From Streptomyces verrucosisporus (lineage in GTDB: Bacteria; Actinomycetota; Actinomycetes; Streptomycetales; Streptomycetaceae): DNA of 64,000 bases. Where the stretch lies: contig NZ_JADEYH010000012.1 of the NCBI RefSeq assembly GCF_017114865.1, positions 62,001 to 126,000 on the forward strand, read 5' to 3'. How positions within the stretch are numbered: position 1 is the stretch's first letter; each line of letters starts with the position of its first letter. Shown piece after piece: positions 1 to 8,947 of the stretch. The notes under the pieces were generated by a model, which had not been told where the DNA came from, ran no database searches, and saw nothing but the letters and a program-made list of their open reading frames with translations. Made by a program: the position numbers and the translations under genes.

Positions 1-1
1 C

Positions 2-370
2 AGCAGGAACGCACTCGGGCGCTACGGCGAGGACCTGGCCGCCCGCCGGCTGCGCGAGGCGGGCATGGCCGTCCTCGAACGGAACTGGCGCTGCCGCGAC
101 GGCGAGATCGACATCGTCGCCCGGGACGCCGACGCGCTCGTCGTCTGCGAGGTCAAGGCGCGCCGGGCCGGCCCGTACGGGCACCCGATGTCGGCCGTGA
201 CCCCGCGCAAGGCCGAGCGGCTGCGCAGACTCGCCTCCCGGTGGCTCAGCGAACGCTGGCTCGCCCGCTACGGCCGCCCGCCTACCGGAGGGGTGCGCAT
301 CGACCTCGTCGGCGTCGTCCTGCCCGAGCGCGGCGCCCCCCGGGTGCAGCACGTCAGGGGGGTGGCCTGA
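2..370 (+). CDS. YraN family (UPF0102) nuclease-like protein, 5' end cut
   Basis: The reading frame is already open at the first base of the window, so the true start lies upstream and at least a few N-terminal residues are missing. The visible protein has the order typical of YraN/UPF0102: a helix with [11 protein letters not shown], then [15 protein letters not shown] and VVCEVKAR. The GEIDIV and EVK parts match the Asp/Glu/Lys core of the restriction-endonuclease-like fold. The family's cellular role is poorly defined. The stop lies 1 nt before the next gene's start, so the two are probably co-transcribed, as is usual for yraN-yifB-dprA in actinomycetes. Confidence 0.9.
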   Translation, partial: SRNALGRYGEDLAARRLREAGMAVLERNWRCRDGEIDIVARDADALVVCEVKARRAGPYGHPMSAVTPRKAERLRRLASRWLSERWLARYGRPPTGGVRIDLVGVVLPERGAPRVQHVRGVA

Positions 371-371
371 C

Positions 372-1982
372 ATGGGCTTCGCCCGCACCTGCTCGGTCGC
401 CCTCGTGGGTGTCGAGGGCGTGGTCGTAGAGGTCCAGGCCGACCTCGAACCGGGGCTGGCCACCTTCACCCTCGTCGGCCTGCCCGACAAGAGTCTGGTG
501 GAGAGCCGCGACCGGGTCAGGGCCGCGGTCGTCAACTCCGGTGTCGACTGGCCCCAGAAGAAACTCACCGTCGGGCTCAGCCCCGCCTCGGTTCCCAAGA
601 GCGGCAGCGGATTCGACCTCGCGGTCGCCTGTGCGGTGCTCGGAGCCGCCGAGCGGATCGACCCCCGCGAACTCACCGGACTCGTGATGATCGGCGAGCT
701 GGGCCTGGACGGGCGCGTCCGGCCCGTCCGCGGCGTCCTGCCCGCGGTCCTGGCCGCCGCGGACGCCGGGTACCGCCAGGTCGTCGTCGCCGAGCAGACC
801 GCGTCCGAGGCCGCGCTGGTCCCCGGCGTCTCCGTCCTCGGCGTCCGCTCCCTGCGCCAGCTCGTCGCCGTCCTCACCGACGCGCCCGTCCCCGAGGAGG
901 AGTGCCCGGACGGGCACGGCACCGAGGCCACCATGCTCGCCGGTCTCACCGTGCCCGGCGCAGGCGGTGGGATCGCGGGGCTGGGCGGCGAACGACGTGT
1001 GGACCTCGCCGAGGTCGCCGGCCAGAAAGCCGCCCGCAGGGCCCTGGAGGTGGCCGCAGCGGGGCGCCACCACATCTTCTTCAAGGGGCCGCCGGGCGCG
1101 GGCAAGACCATGCTCGCCGAACGGCTTCCCGGACTGCTGCCGCCGCTCACCCCGAAGGAGGCACTGGAGGTCACGGCCGTCCACTCCGTCGCCGGGGCGC
1201 TGCCGCCAGGCCAGCCGCTGGTCGAGCGACCCCCCTACTGCGCCCCGCACCACTCGGCCACCACCGCCTCCCTGGTGGGCGGCGGCAGCGGTCTGCCCAG
1301 GCCCGGGGCCGTCTCCCTCGCCCACCACGGTGTGCTCTTTCTGGACGAGGCGGCCGAGTGCAGCGCGCGGGTGCTCGACGCACTGCGCCAGCCGCTGGAG
1401 TCGGGGCAGGTCGTCGTGGCCCGGGCCCAGGGCATGATGCGCATGCCCGCCCGCTTCCTGCTCGCCCTCGCCGCCAACCCGTGCCCCTGCGGCAGGCACG
1501 GCTCCCGGGGCGGCGGCTGTGAGTGCAGGCCCTCATCGGTCAGACGCTACCGGGCACGGCTCTCCGGGCCACTGCTGGACCGTGTCGACCTCCGGGTCAC
1601 CGTCGAACCCGTCACCCGCTCCGAGCTGACGGCCCCCGGCACCCGGCCGGAGTCCACCGAGACCGTGGCCGCACGCGTGCTCGCCGCACGCGAGCGCGCC
1701 GCCGCCCGCTACGACGGCACGCCCTGGCACACCAACAGCGAGGTCCCCGGCCACGAACTGCGGACCAGATGGCCCGGGAGCCCGGGAGCGCTCGGCCGGG
1801 CCGAGGAGGACATGGAACGCGGCCTGCTCACCGCACGAGGCCTGGACCGTGTCCTGCGGGTCGCCTGGACTCTGGCCGACCTGTCCGGTCGCGACCGGCC
1901 CATCGCCGAGGACGTGGACGGTGCGCTGGAACTGCGCACCGGTGTACGGCGCGGCACGGCACTCGCCGGAGGCCGGGCGTGA
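372..1982 (+). CDS. YifB/ComM-type Mg-chelatase-like AAA ATPase
   Basis: This 536-residue protein has the YifB/ComM layout. An N-terminal Lon-S5-like domain occupies roughly residues 20-170. An AAA domain follows with Walker A GPPGAGKTM (around residue 240) and Walker B VLFLDEA, and a C-terminal Mg-chelatase-type helical region ends the protein. A cysteine cluster (NPCPCGRHGSRGGGCEC) sits in the AAA module, as in family members. ComM in Gram-negative bacteria is a helicase that helps branch migration during natural transformation; its role in Streptomyces is not established. Its TGA overlaps the GTG of dprA (GTGA), which implies translational coupling with another DNA-processing gene. Confidence 0.95.
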   Translation: MGFARTCSVALVGVEGVVVEVQADLEPGLATFTLVGLPDKSLVESRDRVRAAVVNSGVDWPQKKLTVGLSPASVPKSGSGFDLAVACAVLGAAERIDPRELTGLVMIGELGLDGRVRPVRGVLPAVLAAADAGYRQVVVAEQTASEAALVPGVSVLGVRSLRQLVAVLTDAPVPEEECPDGHGTEATMLAGLTVPGAGGGIAGLGGERRVDLAEVAGQKAARRALEVAAAGRHHIFFKGPPGAGKTMLAERLPGLLPPLTPKEALEVTAVHSVAGALPPGQPLVERPPYCAPHHSATTASLVGGGSGLPRPGAVSLAHHGVLFLDEAAECSARVLDALRQPLESGQVVVARAQGMMRMPARFLLALAANPCPCGRHGSRGGGCECRPSSVRRYRARLSGPLLDRVDLRVTVEPVTRSELTAPGTRPESTETVAARVLAARERAAARYDGTPWHTNSEVPGHELRTRWPGSPGALGRAEEDMERGLLTARGLDRVLRVAWTLADLSGRDRPIAEDVDGALELRTGVRRGTALAGGRA

Positions 1983-3109
1983 CCGGCCGCGAGGAGCGCG
2001 TGGCCCGGGCGGCGCTCACCAGGATCGGGGAGCCCGGGGACGAGGCGATGAACCGGTGGCTCGACCGGTACGGGGCGGTGGAGACACTCAAGGCGTTCGG
2101 ATCCGACTCTCCGCTGCCCGGCGCGTCCCGGACCCGCTGGGCCGGGCTGCGGCAGCGTGCGCGAGGGCTCGACCCCGAGGCCGACCTCGCCGCGATCGGC
2201 ACACTGGGCGGGCGTTTCGTATGCCCCGGTGACATCGAATGGCCGAGCCAGCTGGACGACCTGGGCGACGGGCGTCCCGTGGGCGTGTGGGTGCGCGGCA
2301 GGGCCTCGCTGCGGATGTGGGCGCTGCGTTCGGTCGCCGTCGTCGGTTCCCGGGCGTGCACGGACTACGGCGCCCACATGGCCGCGACACTCGGCTCCAG
2401 CCTGGCCTCCCGCGGCTGGACGGTGGTCTCCGGCGCGGCGTACGGGGTGGACGGCGCCGCGCACAGCGGGGCTCTGGCGGTGGAAGGAGCGACCGTCGCC
2501 GTCCTGGCCTGCGGAGTCGACGTGGCCTACCCGCCGGGCAACGGCGAGCTGATCCGGCGCATCGGGGAACAGGGACTGCTGGTCGCCGAACTGCCGCCCG
2601 GCGACCACCCCACCCGCAGCCGTTTCGTCCTGCGCAACCGCGTGATCGCGGCCCTCACCCGCGGCACCGTGGTGGTGGAGGCCGAACTGCGCAGCGGCTC
2701 GCTGGTCACCGCGCGGCGGGCCCTCGGACTGGGCAGGCTCACCATGGGCGTGCCCGGCCCGGTGACCAGCGGGCTGTCGGCGGGCGTCCACCAGCTCCTG
2801 CGGGGTGAGGGCATCGTCGTCACCGACGCCGCCGAGATCGTCGAGCTGGTCGGCGCGATCGGCGAGCTGGCCCCCGAGCGGCGCGGACCCACGGTGCCGC
2901 GCGACCTGCTGTCCCCGGAGGCGGCGCGCGTTCTGGAGGCGCTGCCCGCCCGGGGTGCGCTCGGCGTCGAGGCGGTGGCGCGTGCCGCCGCTCTCGTGGA
3001 GGACCGCGCGCTCGTCCGCCTCCAGGAACTGCGGTCGCTCGGGTTCCTCGAACGCATCGGTGACTACTGGCAGTTGGCCAGATCGGCCAACCAACACACC
3101 AACAGGTGA
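1979..3109 (+). CDS. dprA: DNA-processing protein DprA
   Basis: DprA/Smf loads RecA onto incoming single-stranded DNA in transformable bacteria. The protein (376 residues from the GTG at 1979) carries the Rossmann-like core with SVAVVGSRACTDYG, SGAAYGVDGAAHSGAL, ACGVDVAYPPGN, RFVLRNRVIAALT and VVVEAELRSGSL, then a C-terminal winged-helix-like tail. I chose the GTG that overlaps the preceding stop because the open frame upstream of it lies inside the YifB gene and gives arginine-rich nonsense. It is the last gene of the yraN-yifB-dprA unit; a small hairpin and the whiG leader follow. Confidence 0.93.
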   Translation: MTGREERVARAALTRIGEPGDEAMNRWLDRYGAVETLKAFGSDSPLPGASRTRWAGLRQRARGLDPEADLAAIGTLGGRFVCPGDIEWPSQLDDLGDGRPVGVWVRGRASLRMWALRSVAVVGSRACTDYGAHMAATLGSSLASRGWTVVSGAAYGVDGAAHSGALAVEGATVAVLACGVDVAYPPGNGELIRRIGEQGLLVAELPPGDHPTRSRFVLRNRVIAALTRGTVVVEAELRSGSLVTARRALGLGRLTMGVPGPVTSGLSAGVHQLLRGEGIVVTDAAEIVELVGAIGELAPERRGPTVPRDLLSPEAARVLEALPARGALGVEAVARAAALVEDRALVRLQELRSLGFLERIGDYWQLARSANQHTNR

Positions 3110-3155
3110 CGAGGCGGTCCTTGACCTGGGACGATCGAGTGAAAGGGTGAGAGAC

Positions 3156-3215
3156 ATGATCGCTGAACGTTTTATTCCGCATGGCCCGGCCGCGCCGTTC
3201 CGGCCACCGGGGTAA
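3156..3215 (+). CDS. possible 19-residue leader ORF ahead of whiG
   Basis: An ATG at 3156 is preceded by AAGGGTGAGAG and opens a 19-codon frame (MIAERFIPHGPAAPFRPPG) ending in TAA at 3213. That TAA forms the loop of a GC-rich hairpin with CCGGGG and CCCCGG arms. The geometry would allow ribosomes at the stop codon to melt the hairpin. There is no homology evidence and the ORF is very short, so this is a candidate only. Confidence 0.2.
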   Translation: MIAERFIPHGPAAPFRPPG

Positions 3216-3221
3216 CCCCGG
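3207..3221 (+). terminator. short hairpin between dprA and whiG
   Basis: CCGGGG and CCCCGG arms flank a TAA loop, with extra pairing possible from the neighbouring CACC and GGTG. No T-run follows, as is common in Streptomyces. It may end the dprA transcript or act in the whiG leader. Confidence 0.35.
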
Positions 3222-3378
3222 GGTGCGGGCAGCGGAACGTATCTGCGCATGCCCTGCCCACCGCCACTCGCACTGAGCGACGCCGCGGCCACGCTACGCT
3301 CCCAAGGTTCCCGGCCCCTTCGTACGCCCCCCACCGGCGTCAGCGCACAGATCACGGCAGAACGGCTCAAGACGACGC

Positions 3379-4221
3379 ATGCCCCATCACATCCCCGGGC
3401 CCGACCGCACGGCCACGGCAGAACCGACTGCAGCCGACGGCGCTGCACGCCCTGCCCCGCCCAGATCGCTCGACGAACTGTGGCGGTCGTACAAGTGCAC
3501 GGGCGACGAGCGGCTGCGGGAACAGCTGATCCTCCACTACTCGCCCCTGGTCAAGTACGTGGCCGGGCGCGTCAGTGTCGGCCTGCCCGCCAACGTGGAG
3601 CAGGCCGACTTCGTCTCCTCCGGGGTCTTCGGACTGATCGACGCCATCGAGAAGTTCGACCCGAGCCGCTCGGTCAAGTTCGAGACCTACGCCATCACCC
3701 GCATCCGCGGAGCCATGATCGACGAACTGCGGGCGCTTGACTGGATCCCCCGCTCGGTGCGGCAGAAGGCCCGCGCCTTCGAGCGCGCCCATGCCACGCT
3801 GGAGGCGACGCTGCGGCGCACGCCGTCCGAGGCCGAGATCGCGGACGAGATGGGGATCCCGCTGGAGGAACTCCACGGGATCTTCAGCCGGCTGCCGCTG
3901 GCCAACGTGGTCGCCCTGGAAGAGGTGCTCCACAGCGGCGCGGAGGGCGGCGACCGGCTGAGCCTCATGGACACCCTGGAGGACACGGCCGCCGACAACC
4001 CCGTCGAGATCGCCGAGGACCGCGAGCTGCGGCAGTTGCTGGCCCGGGCGGTCAACACCCTGCCAGAACGCGAGAAGACCGTGGTGACCCTCTACTACTA
4101 CGAAGGGCTCACCCTCGCCGAGATCGGACAGGTGCTCGGGGTCACGGAGAGCCGGGTCAGTCAGATCCACACCAAGTCCGTACTGCAGCTTCGTGCCAAG
4201 CTTGCCGATGTGGGTCGCTGA
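3379..4221 (+). CDS. whiG: RNA polymerase sigma factor WhiG
   Basis: WhiG is the FliA-like sigma-28 family factor that commits Streptomyces aerial hyphae to sporulation. The 280-residue protein has region 2 at about residues 48-130 ([21 protein letters not shown]-like [24 protein letters not shown]) and region 3 following. Region 4 lies at about 222-276 ([23 protein letters not shown], then [14 protein letters not shown]). It differs from motility FliA mainly in genomic context: no flagellar genes are nearby, and it stands upstream of rpsB-tsf as in known Streptomyces genomes. The N-terminal 30 residues are low complexity. A TetR gene starts 21 nt downstream. Confidence 0.96.
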   Translation: MPHHIPGPDRTATAEPTAADGAARPAPPRSLDELWRSYKCTGDERLREQLILHYSPLVKYVAGRVSVGLPANVEQADFVSSGVFGLIDAIEKFDPSRSVKFETYAITRIRGAMIDELRALDWIPRSVRQKARAFERAHATLEATLRRTPSEAEIADEMGIPLEELHGIFSRLPLANVVALEEVLHSGAEGGDRLSLMDTLEDTAADNPVEIAEDRELRQLLARAVNTLPEREKTVVTLYYYEGLTLAEIGQVLGVTESRVSQIHTKSVLQLRAKLADVGR

Positions 4222-4242
4222 ACCGGCACCGCCCTCCCTACA

Positions 4243-4833
4243 GTGGGACCCGTGCCCAGGATTCGAGCGGCCTCCGTGGCCGAGCACCGGACGATGCAGC
4301 GCGACGCCCTGCTGGAGGCAGCACGATCCCTGCTGTCCGAGGGCGGCACGGAGGCGCTGACCTTCCCCGCGCTGGCGGCCCGCACGGGACTGGCGCGCTC
4401 CTCCGTCTACGAGTACTTCCGTTCCCGTGCCGCTGTCGTCGAGGAGTTGTGCGCCGTCGACTTCCCCGTCTGGGCAGCGGAGGTGGAGGACGCCATGGAG
4501 CGGGCCGACACCCCCCAGGCGAAGGTGGAGGCCTATGTGCGGCGGCAGCTCGCACTGGCCGGCGACCGGCGCCACCGGGCCGTCGTGGCCATCTCGGCCG
4601 GCGAACTGGACCCCGGCGCCCGGGAGAAGATCCGCGCGGCCCACGGCGGACTGATCATCATGGTGGTGGACGCTCTCACGGCCCTCGGCCACGGCGAGCC
4701 GCGACTGACGGCCACCCTGCTGCAGGGCGTCGTGGACGCCGCGGTCCGCCGTATCGAACTGGGTGCCGCCGAGGACCCGGACCGGATCACGCAGGCCGCC
4801 GTGTCGATGGCGCTCCATGGAGTCGCGGGCTGA
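4243..4833 (+). CDS. TetR family transcriptional regulator
   Basis: The 196-residue protein has an N-terminal TetR-type helix-turn-helix at about residues 20-65 ([21 protein letters not shown]) and a variable ligand-binding helical domain after it. The GTG at 4243 fits the gap after whiG; a second GTG at 4252 would remove only three residues. It lies 21 nt after whiG on the same strand and may be co-transcribed with it. Its target is unknown. Its 3' end overlaps the end of the convergent M23 peptidase gene by 47 nt. Confidence 0.88.
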   Translation: MGPVPRIRAASVAEHRTMQRDALLEAARSLLSEGGTEALTFPALAARTGLARSSVYEYFRSRAAVVEELCAVDFPVWAAEVEDAMERADTPQAKVEAYVRRQLALAGDRRHRAVVAISAGELDPGAREKIRAAHGGLIIMVVDALTALGHGEPRLTATLLQGVVDAAVRRIELGAAEDPDRITQAAVSMALHGVAG

Positions 4834-5623
4834 GCCCCTCCCTCCGCCCGGCCCGCCCGGCCTGTCCGGTTGCCGGATGCCGCGTTCCGCCCGAGAGGGC
4901 TTCCGCGCGAAACCGGATGTGGCGACGCCGGGCCCAGAACGCGGCCACCGCCAAAACCAGTGCCGTCCCCGCCCCGGGCGAACCGGCGGACAGGGATCCC
5001 TGGGCGGCCGCCGTCCGCATCACGTCGCCCCGTTTGCTCTCCGTTTCCCCTTCCTCCGGAAGCGGAACCCCCAGCACCGGAAGGAGCCGGGAAGGGCCGC
5101 GGTCGAGCAGGGAGAGCGGGTCCAGGTAGACATCACCGCGGCGCAGCCCCCAGTGCAGGCACCCCACCGGGCAGTGGAAGCCGTCCGCCTCCAGCACGCC
5201 CACCACGTCCCCCGCCGCGACCCGGTCGCCCTCGCGTACCCGCGCACCGACCGGCTCGTACGTGGTACGCAGCGGAGGGGAACCCGTGCCCGCGAGTTCG
5301 ACCGAGACCACTCCGCGTCCGGCGACCTTTCCCGCGAACGAGACCCGGCCCGCGGCCACCGCGCGCACCGGCTCCCCGGGGCGGGCCGCCAGGTCCACAC
5401 CGCGGTGTCCGGCCGACCACCGTTCGGGCGGGGGCTCCCAGCCGCGTCCGACATCCCCCGGCACCGGCCTGACCCGGCCGGAACCGGACGGGTCGTCCCC
5501 TGGGACGGCACGGGCCGTGTCCGCCCCCGCGATGAGGAGCGGCAGCAGCAGGCAGAGAGGCAGGAAAAGGGGCAGGCGCAGTGGTGTGCGGCGCGGCAGC
5601 GCGGCGCGGAGTCGGCGTCCCAT
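4787..5623 (-). CDS. secreted/membrane-anchored M23 (LytM-type) peptidase
   Basis: M23 enzymes cut peptide bridges in peptidoglycan. The 278-residue product has an N-terminal signal or anchor with a basic start and a leucine-rich core, then AGADTARA. A LytM domain follows with the zinc-ligand motif HRGVDLAA and the second motif CLHWGL. Near the C-terminus is a second hydrophobic segment ([16 protein letters not shown]) followed by a basic, low-complexity tail. The LytM core looks intact, so it may be active rather than a divisome adaptor. The ATG at 5623 is the best start; an in-frame GTG lies two codons upstream. It is convergent with the TetR gene and overlaps it. Confidence 0.85.
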   Translation of the reverse strand: MGRRLRAALPRRTPLRLPLFLPLCLLLPLLIAGADTARAVPGDDPSGSGRVRPVPGDVGRGWEPPPERWSAGHRGVDLAARPGEPVRAVAAGRVSFAGKVAGRGVVSVELAGTGSPPLRTTYEPVGARVREGDRVAAGDVVGVLEADGFHCPVGCLHWGLRRGDVYLDPLSLLDRGPSRLLPVLGVPLPEEGETESKRGDVMRTAAAQGSLSAGSPGAGTALVLAVAAFWARRRHIRFRAEALSGGTRHPATGQAGRAGRREGLSPRLHGAPSTRRPA

Positions 5624-5974
5624 GAGCACAGCGTGGCGCGGAAGCACGGGACGGAGGCGGTCCCGGGCGAGGGCTGTGGAACACCGGTCGGTTGTGGACA
5701 ACCACGTCACCCGGTCCGGGGACGGCAGCTCCCGCCGCGGCGGCACCCGTTCCCATGTGTGTCGCCCGCCGCTTCCCCGGTCCCGTACACTTCTGGTGCG
5801 ATCCGGGTCACCGGATCGACTTCGCACGCCCCGCCGGCCTCCGCAGGCGGCAGCGCATCTCGGTCCTCGAAGACGGCCCCGGGCCGTCGACTTCGCAGGC
5901 AAGCGCATCGGGGCGTCAGGAGCGGCGGCCGTCCGGCCGCCGTGTACAACCGAGTGATCCAAGGAGATACGGCC
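5624..5974. other. divergent intergenic region: M23 peptidase / rpsB leader
   Basis: This 351-nt stretch holds the promoters of the M23 gene (leftward) and rpsB (rightward). No protein gene is evident. A possible -10 (TACACT, 5786-5791) is followed at 5799-5818 by a perfect hairpin, CGATCCGG-GTCA-CCGGATCG, which would begin the rpsB leader. The remaining ~155 nt to the start codon show no strong repeat that I can see. Confidence 0.5.
5786..5818 (+). promoter_or_regulatory. candidate rpsB promoter -10 and leader hairpin
   Basis: TACACT matches an actinomycete -10, and an 8-bp perfect stem with a GTCA loop lies directly after the expected transcript start. Many bacteria regulate rpsB through a structured leader bound by S2, so this is a reasonable location for such control, but no -35 box is clear. 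Confidence 0.35.
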
Positions 5975-6871
5975 ATGGCCGTCGTCACGATGCGGGAGCT
6001 GCTGGAGAGCGGCGTCCACTTCGGGCACCAGACCCGCCGCTGGAACCCGAAGATGAAGCGCTTCATCTTCACCGAGCGCAACGGCATCTACATCATCGAC
6101 CTGCTCCAGTCGCTGTCGTACATCGACCGCGCCTACGAGTTCGTCAAGGAGACCGTCGCCCACGGCGGCTCCATCATGTTCGTCGGCACCAAGAAGCAGG
6201 CCCAGGAGGCCATCGCCGAGCAGGCCACGCGCGTGGGCATGCCCTACGTCAACCAGCGCTGGCTCGGCGGCATGCTGACCAACTTCTCGACCGTCCACAA
6301 GCGCCTGCAGCGCCTGAAGGAGCTCGAGCAGATCGACTTCGAGGACGTGGCCGCCTCCGGCCTCACCAAGAAGGAGCTCCTGGTCCTCTCCCGCGAGAAG
6401 GCCAAGCTGGAGAAGACCCTGGGCGGTATCCGCGACATGCAGAAGGTGCCCAGCGCCGTCTGGATCGTGGACACCAAGAAGGAGCACATCGCCGTCGGTG
6501 AGGCGCGCAAGCTCAACATCCCGGTCGTCGCGATCCTCGACACCAACTGCGACCCGGACGAGGTCGACTACAAGATCCCGGGCAACGACGACGCGATCCG
6601 CTCCGTCACCCTGCTCACCCGTGTGATCGCCGACGCCGTCGCCGAGGGCCTCATCGCCCGCTCCGGCGCCGCCGGCGAGGGCAAGGGCGAGAAGACCGCG
6701 GGCGAGCCGCTCGCCGAGTGGGAGCGCGAGCTGCTCGAGGGCGACGCCCAGAAGGCCGCCGAGTCCAAGGAGGGCGAGGCCGCCGCCGAGGCTCCGGCCG
6801 CCGCCGAGGCCCCGGCCGCCGAGGAGCAGACCGCCCCCGCCGAGGGCGAGAAGCCGGCCGAGCAGGCCTGA
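5975..6871 (+). CDS. rpsB: 30S ribosomal protein S2
   Basis: S2 binds the 30S subunit late in assembly. The 298-residue protein starts [19 protein letters not shown] and contains [15 protein letters not shown], the coiled-coil arm and the [11 protein letters not shown] region, all standard for S2. The tail from about residue 245 is rich in Ala and Glu (repeats of EAPAAAE), as in other Streptomyces S2 proteins. AAGGAG at 5961-5966 is 8 nt from the ATG and fixes the start. tsf follows after about 115 nt with a hairpin between them. Confidence 0.98.
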   Translation: MAVVTMRELLESGVHFGHQTRRWNPKMKRFIFTERNGIYIIDLLQSLSYIDRAYEFVKETVAHGGSIMFVGTKKQAQEAIAEQATRVGMPYVNQRWLGGMLTNFSTVHKRLQRLKELEQIDFEDVAASGLTKKELLVLSREKAKLEKTLGGIRDMQKVPSAVWIVDTKKEHIAVGEARKLNIPVVAILDTNCDPDEVDYKIPGNDDAIRSVTLLTRVIADAVAEGLIARSGAAGEGKGEKTAGEPLAEWERELLEGDAQKAAESKEGEAAAEAPAAAEAPAAEEQTAPAEGEKPAEQA

Positions 6872-6889
6872 CCGACGCCGCAGGTGGTA

Positions 6890-6926
6890 CGGCCGGGGGC
6901 AGTGCCATGAGCGCCGCCCCCGGCCG
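6890..6926 (+). terminator. rpsB-tsf intergenic hairpin (attenuator or terminator)
   Basis: Perfect 11-bp arms, CGGCCGGGGGC at 6890 and GCCCCCGGCCG at 6916, flank a 15-nt loop. No T-run follows. Partial termination here would lower tsf relative to rpsB transcripts. Confidence 0.6.
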
Positions 6927-6986
6927 CATGCCCGTCCCGTAGATCGATCCATCCTCATCGACCTTCCGAGAAGAGATTCACCGACC

Positions 6987-7823
6987 ATGGCGAACTACAC
7001 CGCCGCTGACGTCAAGAAGCTCCGCGAGCTCACCGGCGCCGGCATGATGGACTGCAAGAAGGCGCTGGACGAGGCCGAGGGCAACGTCGACAAGGCCGTC
7101 GAGATCCTCCGCGTCAAGGGCCAGAAGGGCGTCGCCAAGCGCGAGTCCCGCACCGCCGAGAACGGCGCCGTCGTCTCCCTGATCGCCGACGACAAGAAGT
7201 CCGGTGTGCTGGTCGAGCTCAAGTGCGAGACCGACTTCGTCGCCAAGGGCGACAAGTTCCTCGCCGTCGCCGACGCCATCGCCGCCCACGTCGCCGCCAC
7301 CTCCCCGGCCGACATCGAGGCGTTGCTCGCCTCCGAGATCGAGCCCGGCAAGAGCGTCCAGGTGTACGTGGACGAGGCCAACGCCACCCTCGGCGAGAAG
7401 ATCGTCCTCGACCGCTTCGCGCAGTTCTCCGGTGGCTACGTGGCCGCCTACATGCACCGCACCAGCCCGGACCTGCCCCCGCAGGTCGGTGTCCTGGTCG
7501 AGCTGGAGCAGGAGAACGCCGAGGTCGCCAAGGACGTCGCGCAGCACATCGCCGCCTTCGCACCGAAGTTCCTCTCCCGCGAGGGCGTGCCGGAGGAGAC
7601 CGTCGCGAACGAGCGCCGCGTCGCCGAGGCCACCGCGCGCGAGGAGGGCAAGCCCGAGCAGGCCCTGCCCAAGATCGTCGAGGGCCGGGTGAACGGCTTC
7701 TTCAAGGAGAACTGCCTCCTGGACCAGCCCTTCGCCAAGGACAACAAGAAGTCCGTCCAGAAGATCCTGGGCGAGGCCGGTGTCACGTTGAAGCGCTTCG
7801 CCCGCTTCCGCGTCGGCGCCTGA
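6987..7823 (+). CDS. tsf: elongation factor Ts
   Basis: EF-Ts is the guanine-nucleotide exchange factor for EF-Tu. The 278-residue protein has the N-terminal UBA-like segment with ELTGAGMMDCKKAL, then ESRTAENGAV and the KCETDFVAK motif of the core that contacts EF-Tu. It ends with the LLDQPFAKD and KRFARFRVG region. The start is preceded by AGAAGAGA. It belongs with rpsB as in most bacteria. The next gene, pyrH, is separated by a strong inverted repeat. Confidence 0.97.
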   Translation: MANYTAADVKKLRELTGAGMMDCKKALDEAEGNVDKAVEILRVKGQKGVAKRESRTAENGAVVSLIADDKKSGVLVELKCETDFVAKGDKFLAVADAIAAHVAATSPADIEALLASEIEPGKSVQVYVDEANATLGEKIVLDRFAQFSGGYVAAYMHRTSPDLPPQVGVLVELEQENAEVAKDVAQHIAAFAPKFLSREGVPEETVANERRVAEATAREEGKPEQALPKIVEGRVNGFFKENCLLDQPFAKDNKKSVQKILGEAGVTLKRFARFRVGA

Positions 7824-7924
7824 TCCGTAGGCCCGCTCCCGGTTAGGGTCGGGTTACGGGGCCCGTCCCGGTGCGTGACGCACTGAGTGCAGGCGTGTAC
7901 GGACCGGACGACCGCAGTTGTGAC

Positions 7925-7980
7925 GAGGAGGCCATTGCCGCTTTCGGGGACCGAGAGGAACCACCGGCAATGGCCTCCTC
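7925..7980 (+). terminator. 16-bp perfect inverted repeat between tsf and pyrH
   Basis: GAGGAGGCCATTGCCG at 7925-7940 is exactly complementary to 7965-7980, with a 24-nt loop. It stands 24 nt before the pyrH start and its right arm ends CCTCCTC, which could also pair with the GAGGAG ribosome-binding site of pyrH. It could terminate rpsB-tsf transcripts or control pyrH. Confidence 0.7.
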
Positions 7981-8004
7981 ACGCGTGTGCACGAGGAGAT
8001 CCGC

Positions 8005-8775
8005 ATGAAACAGGGCAACGACCCCGGAGGCAAAGCCTCCGACAAGGACCACGACCGCCGCCGCTTCCTGCTGAAGCTCTCCGGCGAGGCGTTCGCCGGC
8101 GGTGGAGGGCTCGGAGTCGACCCCGACGTCGTGCACAAGGTCGCCCGCGAGATCGCAGCCGTGGTCCGTGACGGCGCCGAGATCGCCGTCGTCATCGGCG
8201 GCGGCAACTTCTTCCGCGGTGCCGAGCTCCAGCAGCGCGGCATGGACCGGGCCCGGTCCGACTACATGGGCATGCTCGGCACGGTCATGAACTGCCTCGC
8301 CCTCCAGGACTTCCTGGAGAAGGAGGGCATCGACTCCCGCGTGCAGACCGCCATCACCATGGGGCAGGTCGCCGAGCCGTACATCCCGCTGAGGGCGGTG
8401 CGGCATCTGGAGAAGGGGCGCGTGGTCATCTTCGGCGCCGGCATGGGCATGCCGTACTTCTCCACCGACACCACCGCCGCCCAGCGCGCCCTGGAGATCG
8501 ACGCCGAGGCGCTGCTGATGGGCAAGAACGGCGTGGACGGCGTCTACGACTCCGACCCGGCGACCAACCCCGACGCGGTGAAGTTCGACGCCCTGGAGTA
8601 CGGCGAGGTCATCGCCCGCGAGCTGAGGGTGGCCGACGCCACCGCCATCACCCTCTGCCGCGACAACAGGCTTCCGATCCTCGTCTTCGAGCTGCTGGCC
8701 GAGGGGAATATCGCCAGGGCGGTCCGGGGTGAGAAGATCGGCACGCTGGTGAGCGACCAGGGCTCCCGGGCCTGA
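8005..8775 (+). CDS. pyrH: uridylate kinase (UMP kinase)
   Basis: PyrH phosphorylates UMP to UDP in pyrimidine synthesis. The 256-residue product has the amino-acid-kinase fold signatures [58 protein letters not shown] and [13 protein letters not shown] start it at the ATG at 8005 because GAGGAG at 7993-7998 is 6 nt upstream. The in-frame GTG at 7987 would place this site inside the gene. The N-terminal 20 residues are polar and variable, which is usual for Streptomyces. frr follows after 172 nt. Confidence 0.96.
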   Translation: MKQGNDPGGKASDKDHDRRRFLLKLSGEAFAGGGGLGVDPDVVHKVAREIAAVVRDGAEIAVVIGGGNFFRGAELQQRGMDRARSDYMGMLGTVMNCLALQDFLEKEGIDSRVQTAITMGQVAEPYIPLRAVRHLEKGRVVIFGAGMGMPYFSTDTTAAQRALEIDAEALLMGKNGVDGVYDSDPATNPDAVKFDALEYGEVIARELRVADATAITLCRDNRLPILVFELLAEGNIARAVRGEKIGTLVSDQGSRA

Positions 8776-8947
8776 CGCCCGCGGCGGACACGAAACGACG
8801 TCCGTACGGGAGTCGCCGCACACGGCACCGTACGGCAACTCCGTGCCGCACGATGGGCACGGTACGGGGATGGACAACAGCCTGCCGGTCGGACACCGTG
8901 CAGGAATCAGGGCTTTCCGGCTCAATTCATCGAACCAGGAGCACGTG

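Noticed and set aside
6055..6064. GAAGCGCTTC inside rpsB, and again at 7790-7799 in tsf
   Set aside because: Both lie in conserved coding sequence (Lys-Arg-Phe codons) far from the sugar genes. They are most likely chance matches and not LacI operators.
4787..6988. Long minus-strand open frame across rpsB and the M23 gene
   Set aside because: Only the part below 5623 encodes a real protein; the rest is the mirror of rpsB, a normal effect of high G+C third positions.
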